Positions 35,124-43,862 are shown, numbered from the stretch's first letter. The stretch: 61,887 nucleotides of DNA from an uncultured Bacteroidia bacterium (GCA_902761655.1 CACWLD010000015.1:1-61887); one strand, 5' to 3'. Translations and numbers: made by a program. Notes: generated by a model not told the origin, from the sequence alone.

Positions 35124-37454
35124 TTATTCTTTCTTCAGTGCTTCGGCGGGGTTGGTCCGGGCGGTCTTGATGCTCTGGTAGAGCACACTTATGACAGCGA
35201 TGATGGCGACTGCCAAACCGGCGACGACGAATATCCACCAATGGAGGCTTATCTTGTGGCCGAAGCCATTCAGCCAGCGGTGCATAATGAACCAGGCCAG
35301 AGGCACTCCTATCACGAATGCAATCCCCACCATCTTCATAAACGATGTCACAAGCTCTTTCAACACGCCTGAATACTCGGCGCCGAAGACCTTCTTCACC
35401 GACACGCTGCGGATTTCCTGCTGCATATAGTAGGAGCTCATCGCAAAGAGGCCCAGGGCGCTCACCAGGATGGACAGCAGCGTGAAGATGAGCACTATGT
35501 TCAGAACACGTCTCTCATCCTTGAAGCCGTCTTCTATTTGCTCCTCGATATACTGGGCTTGGAAGAGAAGGTCAGGGAAAATTTCCTTTGTAAGTGCTTC
35601 CACCCGCTTTTTGGCGGCAGCCTGGTCTCCGGTGGTCTTCACAAGAAGGTGCCAGGGATAATTGTCGTCACGACTCTCCTTCCAGTTGCTTATCATTGCA
35701 GCGCTTTGGCCGTATTCCAGCGGGCGGATCTTGAAGTCGTAATAAATGCCTCCGATAGGAAAGTTCCCGTTCATTGTCGTCACAAATTCCATTTCCGATT
35801 CTTCGATGCCTATCTGTTTGAAAGCATATTCATTGAGCCACCAACTGAGCTGATGATTGTCCTGTTTTTCTCTCAACCCAAGGATCTGGAAGTACTTGTC
35901 ATCGCCCTGGATTTGCTGGAACGAAACCCAATGTCCTTCAGATATTTCCATTGTTATGTTATTAGTACTTCCAAGCGGAGTGCCATTGCCCTGTCCAACC
36001 TCTTCTACGCAGGGCTCCGAACGGAGGCGGTCGATCAGGGGCCGGATTTCTCCGCTAGTGCCGAAAGCATTCTCAATTACCAGGATGTCCTTTGTATTAT
36101 AGCCCAAGTCCGCCGAAACCAGATGACGTATCTGGAGCCCCATCGTGAGGGTGCTCACCAGCATTATGATGGTCACCACATTCTGAACTATGATGATGAC
36201 TTTGCTATAAACCGTCTTGGTCTTGAGCCTGAGCGTGCCGCGTACAATTTCTATGGGCTGCGCCTTTTGGATAAGCAGCGCCGGCACTATGCCGGAAAGG
36301 ATGCCCAGCACGGCTATAAAGCCCAGAATCAGCAATACATTGACGGGTGTAACAGCCTTGAAGATAGAAACCTGGTAATCCAGCAGACGTGAAACCGCCG
36401 GGGAGAGCGCTTCCGCAAGCAGGATTGCCATCAGCATTGAAATGCCGCAGATGAGGGTGCTCTCTGATATCACTTTCAGGGAGATGCTGCGCTTATCGGC
36501 TCCCACAAGCCGTCTGGTGGCCATTTCCTTGGCGCGGAAGCCTGTCAAGGCTGTGGTCATATTGATATAGTTCAGCACGGCGAATGCAAGGAGCAGCAGG
36601 CACATTGCAAGGAGCAGATTCACCAGTTCACGGCTGCCGAAATGGATTGTTCCCGTCCAGTCGTAGTTCCCGTTTTCCAGGAAATACATATCCCTAAGCG
36701 GGATTATACGGACCTGGTCGTGGTTGCTCTTATAGACCCAGAAGTTGTTTTCCAGCCAGTCCAGGATCTGGTCGTGCTTGGCATTGAGATCGGCTCCGGG
36801 ATAGGTCATCACAAAACAGATACCTCCTCCGGCATTGCTCATATCCTCATCGTGAGCCGGGTTTGTTTTAGGCATCAACTCGCCCCGGACCAGCACATCC
36901 GGCGCCTTGAGGATGGAGTTGCCAAAGTCTTCAAAGACGCCGCACACGGTCAACTGTATTTCCTGTGCTCCTTCTACATCTTCGAATAAGATGACTTGAC
37001 CTATTGGATCTTTATCTCTGAAATTTGCGGCGGCAAATTCCCGGCTCACCATACAGCGGTCCCAGGAGACGGCCCAGTCTGACTTGTTGCCTTCCACCAG
37101 GTCATAGCTGAAGATGTCAAAGAACGTGCTGTCTGCTGCCATCATTCCGGCATATACGGTCTCGCCACCGATTGATAATTGTGCTGCAGACATCAAGTCT
37201 GCCACACAGCATCCCTTCTCTATTTCAGGAAAATTGTTCTTAAGGTGCTTGTCCAGCCAGTAGGCCATTGCCACATTGTTATCGTTGGCAATCACATAGA
37301 TCCGGTCTGCATTTTCCTGGAATGAATCCGTGGAGAGCTGACGCTGGACATACACGGCAAGCAGGAGCACGAACGCCATTGAAACCGTCAGGCCCAGGAA
37401 GTTGATGGCCCCGTATAACTTATTTTTCTTAAGGAAGTTCCAAAAACTCTTCAT
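35124..37454 (-). CDS. MacB/FtsX-family ABC permease
   Basis: A 776-residue inner-membrane protein with an N-terminal helix, a large MacB-type periplasmic domain, then helices near 285, 340 and 375, a second helix at about 425-445, a second periplasmic domain and three C-terminal helices, ending in TARTNPAEALKKE. This is the duplicated MacB_PCD plus FtsX arrangement common in Bacteroidetes. It sits 3 nt after the membrane-fusion gene and 21 nt before the ATPase gene. Substrate unknown (drug, lipid or peptide). Confidence 0.9.
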   Translation of the reverse strand: MKSFWNFLKKNKLYGAINFLGLTVSMAFVLLLAVYVQRQLSTDSFQENADRIYVIANDNNVAMAYWLDKHLKNNFPEIEKGCCVADLMSAAQLSIGGETVYAGMMAADSTFFDIFSYDLVEGNKSDWAVSWDRCMVSREFAAANFRDKDPIGQVILFEDVEGAQEIQLTVCGVFEDFGNSILKAPDVLVRGELMPKTNPAHDEDMSNAGGGICFVMTYPGADLNAKHDQILDWLENNFWVYKSNHDQVRIIPLRDMYFLENGNYDWTGTIHFGSRELVNLLLAMCLLLLAFAVLNYINMTTALTGFRAKEMATRRLVGADKRSISLKVISESTLICGISMLMAILLAEALSPAVSRLLDYQVSIFKAVTPVNVLLILGFIAVLGILSGIVPALLIQKAQPIEIVRGTLRLKTKTVYSKVIIIVQNVVTIIMLVSTLTMGLQIRHLVSADLGYNTKDILVIENAFGTSGEIRPLIDRLRSEPCVEEVGQGNGTPLGSTNNITMEISEGHWVSFQQIQGDDKYFQILGLREKQDNHQLSWWLNEYAFKQIGIEESEMEFVTTMNGNFPIGGIYYDFKIRPLEYGQSAAMISNWKESRDDNYPWHLLVKTTGDQAAAKKRVEALTKEIFPDLLFQAQYIEEQIEDGFKDERRVLNIVLIFTLLSILVSALGLFAMSSYYMQQEIRSVSVKKVFGAEYSGVLKELVTSFMKMVGIAFVIGVPLAWFIMHRWLNGFGHKISLHWWIFVVAGLAVAIIAVISVLYQSIKTARTNPAEALKKE

Positions 37455-37457
37455 AAC

Positions 37458-38714
37458 TTAAAACAATAATACATCAGAATCACCATAGTTATCGTACCCG
37501 GAGGTGATTACCTTCTCGCCGGATTCCAGTCCTTCCAGTACTTCATAGTACTGCGGATTCTGGCGTCCTATATGTATCTCTCTCTTGACGGCTTTTGTAC
37601 CCTCTTTGTTAACTACATATATCCATTTTCCTCCGGTTTTTTGGTAAAAAGTGCCGCGGGGGATGATAATGGCCTCTTCCGGTTGGCCAAGCTGCAGGTT
37701 CAGGTAGTAGGTCTGACCGCTGCGGATGTTGTCCGGCTGCGGGCCGTCGAAGCGGAAATCTGCCTGGAACTTTCCGTCGCGGACCTCCGGATAAACCTTG
37801 CGGATAACGGTGGAGAAGGTATCTCCCTGACGCTCGAAAGTGGCCTCCAGGCCTTCCGTGACGCGGTCAATGTAATGCTCGTCAATCTGGGCTTCAACCT
37901 TGTAGTTGCCCACGGAGTTGATCTGGCCAATCTTGGTTCCGCTGGCTATGTTCTGGCCCAGGACAACGTCCAGCAGGCCCAGTTCGCCGTCAATAGGAGC
38001 CTTCACTATGAGCGCGTCTTTGCGGCGGCGTATCATATGCATATTCAGGAGCATATTCTGCAGGCTTTCTTCCATACGGTCTATCTGGGTGCCGCGGTAC
38101 AGGCTGTCCTGCCTTGAACGCTCGCGGATGAGTTCGTATTTCTGGCGGGCAAGGTTGTAGTCCTCTTCGGCTTTCAAATAATCTTCCCTGGCGATGAGCT
38201 TATCCTCGTAGAGGGCCTTCTGCTGCTCATAGGCGCGGCGCAGACGCTCTACCTGGATTCCGTACTCCAGCTCGTTCTGGCGCACGTCCAGTTTCTGCTG
38301 CTCCATCTGGATCTGCGTGTTGCGGAGGATGTTTTCCTTCTCTGCGAGCTCCGCCTCGGAATTGAGGATGGAGAGGTCCAGGTTGTCGTTGCTGAGCACC
38401 AGGATGGCGTCGCCGGCCTTGACGGGGGAGCCCTCCTCTATGAGGATCTGCTCCACTATGCCGCCTTCCTGCGGGCTCAGCTGGATGGTGGTCATCGGTT
38501 GGACACGTCCGCTGAGGCGGATGTAGTCGTTGAACTCGCCGCTTGTTGCCGTAGATATGGTAAGGGCGTCTTTGTCAACCCTGAGGGTCTTGTTGTCAGG
38601 ACGCGCAATCAGATACACTATAAATGCTGCCAGAAGTGCTCCAAGCCACCAAGGCAGGGCCTTCTTGGTGAACGCTGACCTCCAACCGGTCTTCTTCTCA
38701 ATAATCTTGTCCAT
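37458..38714 (-). CDS. HlyD/MacA-family periplasmic adaptor
   Basis: A 418-residue membrane-fusion protein with an N-terminal membrane anchor (about residues 20-40), a barrel-sandwich lipoyl-like domain (VQPMTTIQLSPQEGGIVEQILIEEGSPVKAGD), a long coiled coil (about 110-240, rich in Glu, Gln, Arg), the second half of the lipoyl domain and a beta-barrel. It would link the ABC permease to the TolC-like channel. It starts 2 nt after the tolC-like stop and ends 3 nt before the permease start. Confidence 0.92.
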   Translation of the reverse strand: MDKIIEKKTGWRSAFTKKALPWWLGALLAAFIVYLIARPDNKTLRVDKDALTISTATSGEFNDYIRLSGRVQPMTTIQLSPQEGGIVEQILIEEGSPVKAGDAILVLSNDNLDLSILNSEAELAEKENILRNTQIQMEQQKLDVRQNELEYGIQVERLRRAYEQQKALYEDKLIAREDYLKAEEDYNLARQKYELIRERSRQDSLYRGTQIDRMEESLQNMLLNMHMIRRRKDALIVKAPIDGELGLLDVVLGQNIASGTKIGQINSVGNYKVEAQIDEHYIDRVTEGLEATFERQGDTFSTVIRKVYPEVRDGKFQADFRFDGPQPDNIRSGQTYYLNLQLGQPEEAIIIPRGTFYQKTGGKWIYVVNKEGTKAVKREIHIGRQNPQYYEVLEGLESGEKVITSGYDNYGDSDVLLF

Positions 38715-38716
38715 AG

Positions 38717-40114
38717 TTATTGGTTGATGTATTCTATTCCGTTATAATATTTCACTACCGCCTGCTTGATCAGGTAATTGAACAGGCTGTTCATCTCGTC
38801 GGCCTTGGCTTTGAGGTAATTGTTGCCAGCAGTCTGGAACTCCAGGGGGGATACCAGACCCTGGTCCAACTTCTTGAGGTTCAGGGTGTAGGCCTCTTCC
38901 TGCACCTCAGCCTTGCGCTGAGCCTGCTGGAAGGCCGTGGCTGCGCCATCGCGGTCCTGGATGGCGCGCCGCACCTCGCTCTCCACGTCGCGGCGCTTCT
39001 GGTCCAGCTCGGCGCTGGCGCGCGTCAGGGAGTTCCTAGCTTTGGAGATTCTGGAAGCGCGGCTCATACGGCCCCAGATAGGGATGGAAATGCTCAACTC
39101 CACATACTCGCCACCGTTGTTGCGGAACTGGTTTTGGAATGCGGCGGTCTGGGAACCCTGGTAGGTATAGTAGCTGGTGCTCCAGCCGGCGTACAGGCCT
39201 ACGGAGGGCAGGAGCTGCCATTTGGCGGTGCTCAGCTCGCGCTTGGCGTTCTGCTCCTGCCAGGAGGCTATCTGTACAGCCGGGTTATGGTCCAGGGCGT
39301 AGTCTACAATGGCCTCTGTGGAGAGATTCCCGGTCGAGCCGGGTATGACGCTGATTCCGTCATACCCTACCTGGTCGGGTATCGCGGTCACTATTTCCAG
39401 ATCCTGGTCAAGAGGCCAGAACATAAGGTCCGCAAGGGTCATTTTGTGGCTCTGGTACATATTGTAGGTATTGGTCAGGTCGTACTGCCTGTCAGCCAGG
39501 TCAGCTTCCATCTGGACCACGTCAGCGTGGCCTTTCTGACCCAGTTCCTCCTGGCGGCGGGCCTTGGCAAGGGACTGCTCCGCAGTAGCGACCTGCTCTT
39601 TGTAAACGTCGGTCAAACGCTTGTAATACACCACGTTATAGTAGGCTTCCATAACGGCCAGGCAGATGTCCGCCTCGGCCTGCCGCTCCTGGGATTCTGC
39701 TATGAGCATTCCCGTCTTGGAGATCCTCAGGTTGTTCACGGCCTTGAATCCGTCAAAGAGGTCGAAGCCTGCGCTCACGCTGTAATTGTTGTGGAATGAG
39801 GTGGTGTTGAAGTATGTGTTTGTCTGAGGGTCGATGCTTCGGCCAAAGTTGTAGTAAGCGTAGGTTGAGGCGCTGATGTTCGGGGTGAAGAGGGCAAGCG
39901 CAGCATCCCGCCTGGCTATGCGGGCATCGTTGCCCGCGGCCTGCTGGATGCGCAGCTTGGTGGAGTTGGAAATGGCGTACTCCATACACTCTTTCAAAGA
40001 CATCTGACCGTCATAGCCAGTTGGGGCGGCCATTGCCGGCTCCTGGGCCTGCACCATTGCGGCAGACCCAAGGAATCCAGCATAAACTAAAAGTAATCTT
40101 AATCGTTTGATCAT
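38717..40114 (-). CDS. TolC-family outer-membrane efflux protein
   Basis: A 465-residue channel subunit with signal peptide (...GSAAMVQAQ) and the two helical-hairpin repeats of the family (LKECMEYAISNS..., and the second around AIVDYALDHNP). First gene of the export operon. The ATG at 40114 gives a proper signal peptide; the earlier in-frame start does not. About residues 246-265 (DQVGYDGISVIPGSTGNLS) are encoded by two palindromic repeats facing each other at 39325-39383, placed in the linker between the two halves. A decayed half-copy may lie at 40009-40018. Confidence 0.9.
   Translation of the reverse strand: MIKRLRLLLVYAGFLGSAAMVQAQEPAMAAPTGYDGQMSLKECMEYAISNSTKLRIQQAAGNDARIARRDAALALFTPNISASTYAYYNFGRSIDPQTNTYFNTTSFHNNYSVSAGFDLFDGFKAVNNLRISKTGMLIAESQERQAEADICLAVMEAYYNVVYYKRLTDVYKEQVATAEQSLAKARRQEELGQKGHADVVQMEADLADRQYDLTNTYNMYQSHKMTLADLMFWPLDQDLEIVTAIPDQVGYDGISVIPGSTGNLSTEAIVDYALDHNPAVQIASWQEQNAKRELSTAKWQLLPSVGLYAGWSTSYYTYQGSQTAAFQNQFRNNGGEYVELSISIPIWGRMSRASRISKARNSLTRASAELDQKRRDVESEVRRAIQDRDGAATAFQQAQRKAEVQEEAYTLNLKKLDQGLVSPLEFQTAGNNYLKAKADEMNSLFNYLIKQAVVKYYNGIEYINQ
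39325..39383. repeat. Pair of 26-nt palindromic repeats inside the TolC-family gene
   Basis: Two copies in opposite orientation, 39325-39350 and 39358-39383, separated by 7 nt. Each begins (outward) CGTCATACCC and has an inner palindrome (CCCGG/CCGGG or ATACCC/GGGTAT). They belong to the family also found at 41162-41187 and 42102-42152. The reading frame stays open through both. Confidence 0.8.
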
Positions 40115-40142
40115 ATAGAAAGTCGTATTCGCCACAGATTAT

Positions 40143-40158
40143 AACACTGGCTGTGCCA
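40143..40158 (-). promoter_or_regulatory. Candidate sigma-54 promoter of the tolC-macAB operon
   Basis: On the complement a perfect -24 element TGGCAC, then five bases, then GTGTT, which matches 3 of 5 positions of the -12 consensus TTGCW including the G. Transcription would start near 40133, leaving a 20-nt leader. A sigma-54 activator gene and its presumed sites lie just upstream. The weak -12 half lowers confidence. Confidence 0.5.
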
Positions 40159-40209
40159 CTTTGCGTAACTAATTAATAATAAGGTTATTATGTGCTACAA
40201 GGAAATAGA

Positions 40210-40247
40210 AAAAAGTGTAAAGGGCTTTACAACTCTTTACACTTTTT
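40210..40247 (-). terminator. Terminator of the kinase-regulator operon, overlapping activator sites
   Basis: Perfect 13-bp stem AAAAAGTGTAAAG / CTTTACACTTTTT with a 12-nt loop, followed leftward by six Ts. The loop and stem are made of CTTTACA units that are also the activator motif. Confidence 0.75.
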
Positions 40248-40263
40248 GCTTTACAGTTTACAG
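40216..40263 (-). promoter_or_regulatory. Presumed enhancer sites: TGTAAAG-GG-CTTTACA palindrome and half-sites
   Basis: Full palindrome at 40216-40231, then half-sites CTTTACA at 40235 and 40249 and TTTACAG at 40257. The palindrome is about 85-100 bp upstream of the predicted sigma-54 start, a normal enhancer distance. The same palindrome recurs in front of the regulator gene. Confidence 0.6.
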
Positions 40264-40264
40264 T

Positions 40265-41140
40265 CTATCTGAAGCGGAGTTCAAAGACTGTTTTTCCCGC
40301 GTCACTGCTCAGCAGTTCAATTGAACCGTTGTGGTTGCGCATTATCTGGCGGGCAAGGGAGAGCCCTATGCCGGAGCCTTCTTTCTTGGTGGTGTAGAAC
40401 GGAATGAAGATCTGCTCCTGGGCGGATTCCGGAATCTGTTCTCCGTCATTTGCAACGCGGACAACCACTTCGTCCCCCGGGCTCATAAAGGCACTCACAT
40501 CTATATGTCTGGCCCCTGCCTGAAGGGCGTTCTTGATAAGGTTGATCAGAATCTGGGAAATCTGGCCTTCGTCAGCGTAAATCATCAGGTCCGGCTCCTT
40601 TGCGCTGAAGGTGAACTGAGCGCCGCTGGAGGCGGCGAGTTCGCTGTTCAGTGCAAACACTTGGTTTATAAATTCCTGTAAATCAAGTGCTTTACGTATA
40701 GGCTTGGCTACACCGGAAAGTTGGCGGTATGTCTGCACAAAGTCTATGAGGTTCTTGGAGCTGTCCGATATTGTTTCCAGGCCGGCCTTGATGTCCAGTT
40801 CGCTGTGACCTTTGTCATCCACGGACTTTGCCATTGCGTCAGAGAGAGAGGCGATGGGGGAGACCGTATTCATTATCTCGTGCGTGAGCACGCGTATGAG
40901 CTTGGTCCAGGAGTCCTGTTCGTGCGCCTGGCGCTGTTTTTCGAAAATGGTGCGGATACGGTTAAGCGTGCGGTTGAACTTGTTCTTTTCCTGGAACCGG
41001 AAGTTCAGCTCCCCGTCCTCCAGTGCATCCATCATATAGGTAACCTTCTTGATATCCTTGTGCCGGGTATGGATGGAGGCTGCCAGCCACGCCAGAAGCG
41101 CGGCTGCAAGTGCAATCAGTATGATACTCCAGACAGGCAT
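40265..41140 (-). CDS. Sensor histidine kinase without a large sensor domain
   Basis: A 291-residue kinase with one N-terminal transmembrane helix (about 4-22), a short linker and then the dimerisation/phosphoacceptor box LIRVLTHEIMNTVSPI (His87). The ATPase domain shows N-box NLIKNALQAG, G1 VRVANDGEQIP and G2 GSGIGLSLARQIM. There is no recognisable periplasmic sensor, so the signal is probably membrane or cytoplasmic. It lies 46 nt after the NtrC-type regulator gene, with a palindromic repeat in the gap, and is surely its partner. Confidence 0.9.
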   Translation of the reverse strand: MPVWSIILIALAAALLAWLAASIHTRHKDIKKVTYMMDALEDGELNFRFQEKNKFNRTLNRIRTIFEKQRQAHEQDSWTKLIRVLTHEIMNTVSPIASLSDAMAKSVDDKGHSELDIKAGLETISDSSKNLIDFVQTYRQLSGVAKPIRKALDLQEFINQVFALNSELAASSGAQFTFSAKEPDLMIYADEGQISQILINLIKNALQAGARHIDVSAFMSPGDEVVVRVANDGEQIPESAQEQIFIPFYTTKKEGSGIGLSLARQIMRNHNGSIELLSSDAGKTVFELRFR

Positions 41141-41161
41141 TTTCCGTCAGACAGGCTATTC

Positions 41162-41187
41162 CGTCATTCCCGGCTTGACCGGGAATC
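41162..41187. repeat. 26-nt palindromic repeat between regulator and kinase genes
   Basis: Begins CGTCATTCCCGG; the core ATTCCCGG/CCGGGAAT is a perfect 8-bp palindrome with a 5-nt loop. Its end shares one base with the regulator's stop codon. Confidence 0.8.
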
Positions 41188-42557
41188 TATAAATTATATT
41201 TTTTCAGTTTTGCGTAAAGGGTGGGGCGGCTGACGCCAAGCAGCTTGGCGGCCGCGGAAATGTTGCCGCGGCTGCGCTGCATTGCGTCACGCACAAGCCT
41301 CTCTTCTTCCGCGTCGTTGCGTAGCGGATTCTCCGGCCTGGCATCCAGCTGGATGTCCTGGGCCGTGAGTTCCCTGCCGTCGGACAGGATTACCGCCTTC
41401 TCTATGCAGTTCTGCAGTTCGCGGATGTTTCCGCCCCAGCGGTGGCTCTTCAGCACCTCGCCCGCTTCCGGCGTGATGCCGTCCAGCTGGCGGTGGTACT
41501 TCTGTGCGAAGCGCTCCAGGAACAGTTCCGCCAGCGGAACTATGTCTTCCTTGCGCTCGCGCAGTGGTGGCAGCGCAAGGCGTACGGTGTTGATGCGGTA
41601 GAAGAGGTCCTCACGGAAGCGGCCTTCGCGCACCAGGGCCTCAAGGTCCATATTGGTGGCGCATATCAGCCTGATATCCACTGGTTTGGCTTCGGAGCCG
41701 CCCACGCGGACAATGCTGCGGCTTTGGATAGCCCGCAGCAATTTGGCCTGCAGGTGCGGCGGTATGTTGCCAATCTCGTCCAGGAAAAGCGTGCTGCCGT
41801 CGGCCTGCTCAAACTTGCCGATGTGGTCTGTGTGCGCATCGGTGAAAGCGCCTTTTACGTGGCCGAACAGCTCGCTTTCAAAGAGCGTTTCCGTGATGGC
41901 GCCTGCATCCACGGCCACCATAGGCTTGCCTTTGCGCAAGCTATGGGCGTGGATTTCCCGCGCCAGCACGTCCTTGCCCGTACCGTTTTCCCCGGTGATG
42001 AGCACCGTGGCATCGGTAGGGGCAATCTTGTCCAGGGTCTTGCGTATAGCTTTCATCGCAGGAGAGGTGCCCCAGAACATATGGTCCCCGGAGCCTTCGC
42101 CCGTCATACCCGTCCAGACGTCTTTCGTCATACCCGGCATTGACCGGGTATCCGGCCTCATAGCCTTCAGCGCCTTGTCGCGAGCGCCGGTGAGGACTTC
42201 AATCAGCTTGTCGTTCTCCCACGGCTTCACAATGAAGTCGAATGCGCCGCGCTTCATCCCCTCCACTGCAAGGGCGATATCGGCGTATGCCGTAAACAGC
42301 ACAACCTCCACTTCCGGGGCCATCTTCTTGATTTCCCCCGTCCAGTAGAGGCCTTCGTTTCCGGTGTTGATGCTGGTGTTGAAGTTCATATCCAGCAGCA
42401 CCACCTGCGGACGGAACGTCTCCAGTTCAGGAACCAGCGTGGCGGGCGATGGAATTGTCCTCACCTGCGCAAAGTGCATCGGCAGCAGGATCTCCAGCGC
42501 GCGGCGGATGCCGGCGTTGTCGTCCACCACCAATATTTTCCCGTTCTTAGAAGCCAT
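41187..42557 (-). CDS. Sigma-54-dependent response regulator, NtrC family
   Basis: A 456-residue enhancer-binding protein. The receiver domain has Asp11/12 region VVDDN and the phosphoacceptor Asp56 (VVLLDMNF). The AAA+ domain has Walker A GENGTGKD, the sigma-54-contact loop GAFTDA (GAFTGA variant), Walker B LFLDEIG. A Fis-type helix-turn-helix ends the protein (NISAAAKLLGVSRPTLYAKLKKY). Residues about 134-154, the linker between receiver and AAA+, are encoded by two palindromic repeats. Its promoter is overlapped by a palindrome that probably binds this protein. It should activate the tolC-macAB operon downstream. Confidence 0.93.
   Translation of the reverse strand: MASKNGKILVVDDNAGIRRALEILLPMHFAQVRTIPSPATLVPELETFRPQVVLLDMNFNTSINTGNEGLYWTGEIKKMAPEVEVVLFTAYADIALAVEGMKRGAFDFIVKPWENDKLIEVLTGARDKALKAMRPDTRSMPGMTKDVWTGMTGEGSGDHMFWGTSPAMKAIRKTLDKIAPTDATVLITGENGTGKDVLAREIHAHSLRKGKPMVAVDAGAITETLFESELFGHVKGAFTDAHTDHIGKFEQADGSTLFLDEIGNIPPHLQAKLLRAIQSRSIVRVGGSEAKPVDIRLICATNMDLEALVREGRFREDLFYRINTVRLALPPLRERKEDIVPLAELFLERFAQKYHRQLDGITPEAGEVLKSHRWGGNIRELQNCIEKAVILSDGRELTAQDIQLDARPENPLRNDAEEERLVRDAMQRSRGNISAAAKLLGVSRPTLYAKLKKYNL
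42102..42152. repeat. Palindromic repeats inside the NtrC-type regulator gene
   Basis: A 27-nt copy at 42126-42152 (core ATACCCGG/CCGGGTAT, 6-nt loop) preceded by a half-copy CGTCATACCCG at 42102-42112. Both are translated in-frame into a linker (DTRSMPGMTKDVWTGMTGE). Confidence 0.8.
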
Positions 42558-42569
42558 TGACGCAAAAAC

Positions 42570-42586
42570 TGTAAAGAATCTTTACA
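42570..42586 (-). promoter_or_regulatory. Operator palindrome TGTAAAG-AAT-CTTTACA before the regulator gene
   Basis: Perfect 7-bp inverted repeat with a 3-bp spacer. It overlaps the 3' end of the regulator's -7 box and its expected transcription start, 13 bp before the ATG, so binding would repress. Confidence 0.65.
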
Positions 42587-42615
42587 AAATTACAACATTT
42601 CCCCAAACTCCCAAA
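42585..42615 (-). promoter_or_regulatory. Housekeeping promoter of the regulator-kinase operon
   Basis: On the complement a -33 TTTG, 19 bp, then TAATTTTG (-7 at 42585-42592). Both elements match the Bacteroidetes consensus. Confidence 0.65.
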
Positions 42616-42626
42616 TCCTTTCACAT

Positions 42627-42664
42627 CATTTGGTACTCCAGAACCCTCTCTGGTGTACCAAATG
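42627..42664. terminator. 16-bp inverted repeat between the MFS and regulator genes
   Basis: CATTTGGTACTCCAGA with TCTGGTGTACCAAATG (one mismatch), 6-nt loop. There is no T-run, so it could be a factor-assisted end of the MFS transcript or a binding site rather than an intrinsic terminator. Confidence 0.45.
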
Positions 42665-42677
42665 CAGAGGGGAGCGG

Positions 42678-43862
42678 TCAGGAGCGGTCGCGGGAAGTGC
42701 GGATAGTGGCGGCGTAGGCGCTGTTGCAGAGTCCCAGGAAGGCGGAGAGCATAAAGAGGGTCTCTATGCCAAGGACCTTCCAGACCCAGCCGCCCAGCAG
42801 GGCTATCAGCACGGTTATGAGGTGGTTCACCGATATCCCTGTGCTGATTGTGGCCTTCATTTCTTCCTGGCTGTCGGAAATGTCCTGTACATAGACGTTG
42901 GATGCCATTGAGGCCAGGGAGATCACGGAGTCAAGCACATAGTTGACGCAGCATATGATGAAGGCGGTGCGCATAGGGAATATATGGTGCGCAAAGCCAT
43001 AGAAGAAGCATACTATGACCAGGATAAGGGTATCGGCAATCATCACCGGCTTGTAGCCCACACGGTCGATAAGCTTTCCCACCAGCGGCGAGAATATGAA
43101 GCACGCTACCGCCGATACGGCGAACAGCAGGCTTATGACGCCTGCGTCCGCGCCGTAGAAGAGCACCAGCACATACGGCCCGAAGGTGAAGAACACTTGC
43201 TTGCGGGCGCCGTAGAACACCTCCAGCATATAGTATTTGCGGAATTTCTTGCGGAAATAGAAACGCCGGCGCGAAGGGTCCGTGGCACTGTTTCCGCTCA
43301 GGCGGAAGGAGACCACGGTGGCCGCCGCCATAAAGACTGCCGCTGCTATGAAGAAATGCTTGAACGGCTTGGCGGCGGCCACCAGCGCGAACACCGCTAT
43401 CACCGCCAGGTATCCTGCCAGGTTTCCAATCTGGTACACGGCGTTCTGAAATCCCAGCGCCCTGCCTCCGGACCCGCTCCGGGAGTACTCCAGCGACAGC
43501 GTATTGCGCATTCCCAGCTGAATATGCTCTCCCATCGAATAAATGAAGATGGCCAGGATCACCAGAGCCTTGGTAGGGGAGATGAGCGCCTGCATTGTCA
43601 TCCCGATGACCATCACGCACATTCCCAGCTTGTACATCTTCTCTGCGGAAAAGTTGTACAGCACCGCCAGCACCACCACCAGGAGAAGGCCCGGCAGCTC
43701 GCGGAAGAATTCCGCTATGCCGCGGTCCATCTCCGTCATCTGCGCCACCTCCGCCAAATAATTGTCTATCACTCCCTTATACAGTCCGTATCCTATTGCG
43801 GACAGCAACAGCGAAACGAACAGCGCCTTGTATCTTGTTCCCTTTTGAAAAATCGCATTCAC
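42678..43862 (-). CDS. Major facilitator superfamily transporter
   Basis: A 394-residue inner-membrane carrier with about 12 hydrophobic segments and a central cytoplasmic loop rich in Arg and Lys (SDPSRRRFYFRKKFRKYY). The loop between helices 2 and 3 and the segment GKLIDRVGYKPV (after helix 7) are MFS-type. No substrate-specific motif is recognised. It is transcribed alone, divergently from sanA, with a large inverted repeat beyond its stop. Confidence 0.8.
   Translation of the reverse strand: MNAIFQKGTRYKALFVSLLLSAIGYGLYKGVIDNYLAEVAQMTEMDRGIAEFFRELPGLLLVVVLAVLYNFSAEKMYKLGMCVMVIGMTMQALISPTKALVILAIFIYSMGEHIQLGMRNTLSLEYSRSGSGGRALGFQNAVYQIGNLAGYLAVIAVFALVAAAKPFKHFFIAAAVFMAAATVVSFRLSGNSATDPSRRRFYFRKKFRKYYMLEVFYGARKQVFFTFGPYVLVLFYGADAGVISLLFAVSAVACFIFSPLVGKLIDRVGYKPVMIADTLILVIVCFFYGFAHHIFPMRTAFIICCVNYVLDSVISLASMASNVYVQDISDSQEEMKATISTGISVNHLITVLIALLGGWVWKVLGIETLFMLSAFLGLCNSAYAATIRTSRDRS

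Noticed and set aside
40216-40263. CRISPR-like repeat from the CTTTACA units
   Set aside because: Units are 7 nt with irregular spacing and sit in a promoter region; regulatory sites and a terminator stem explain them.
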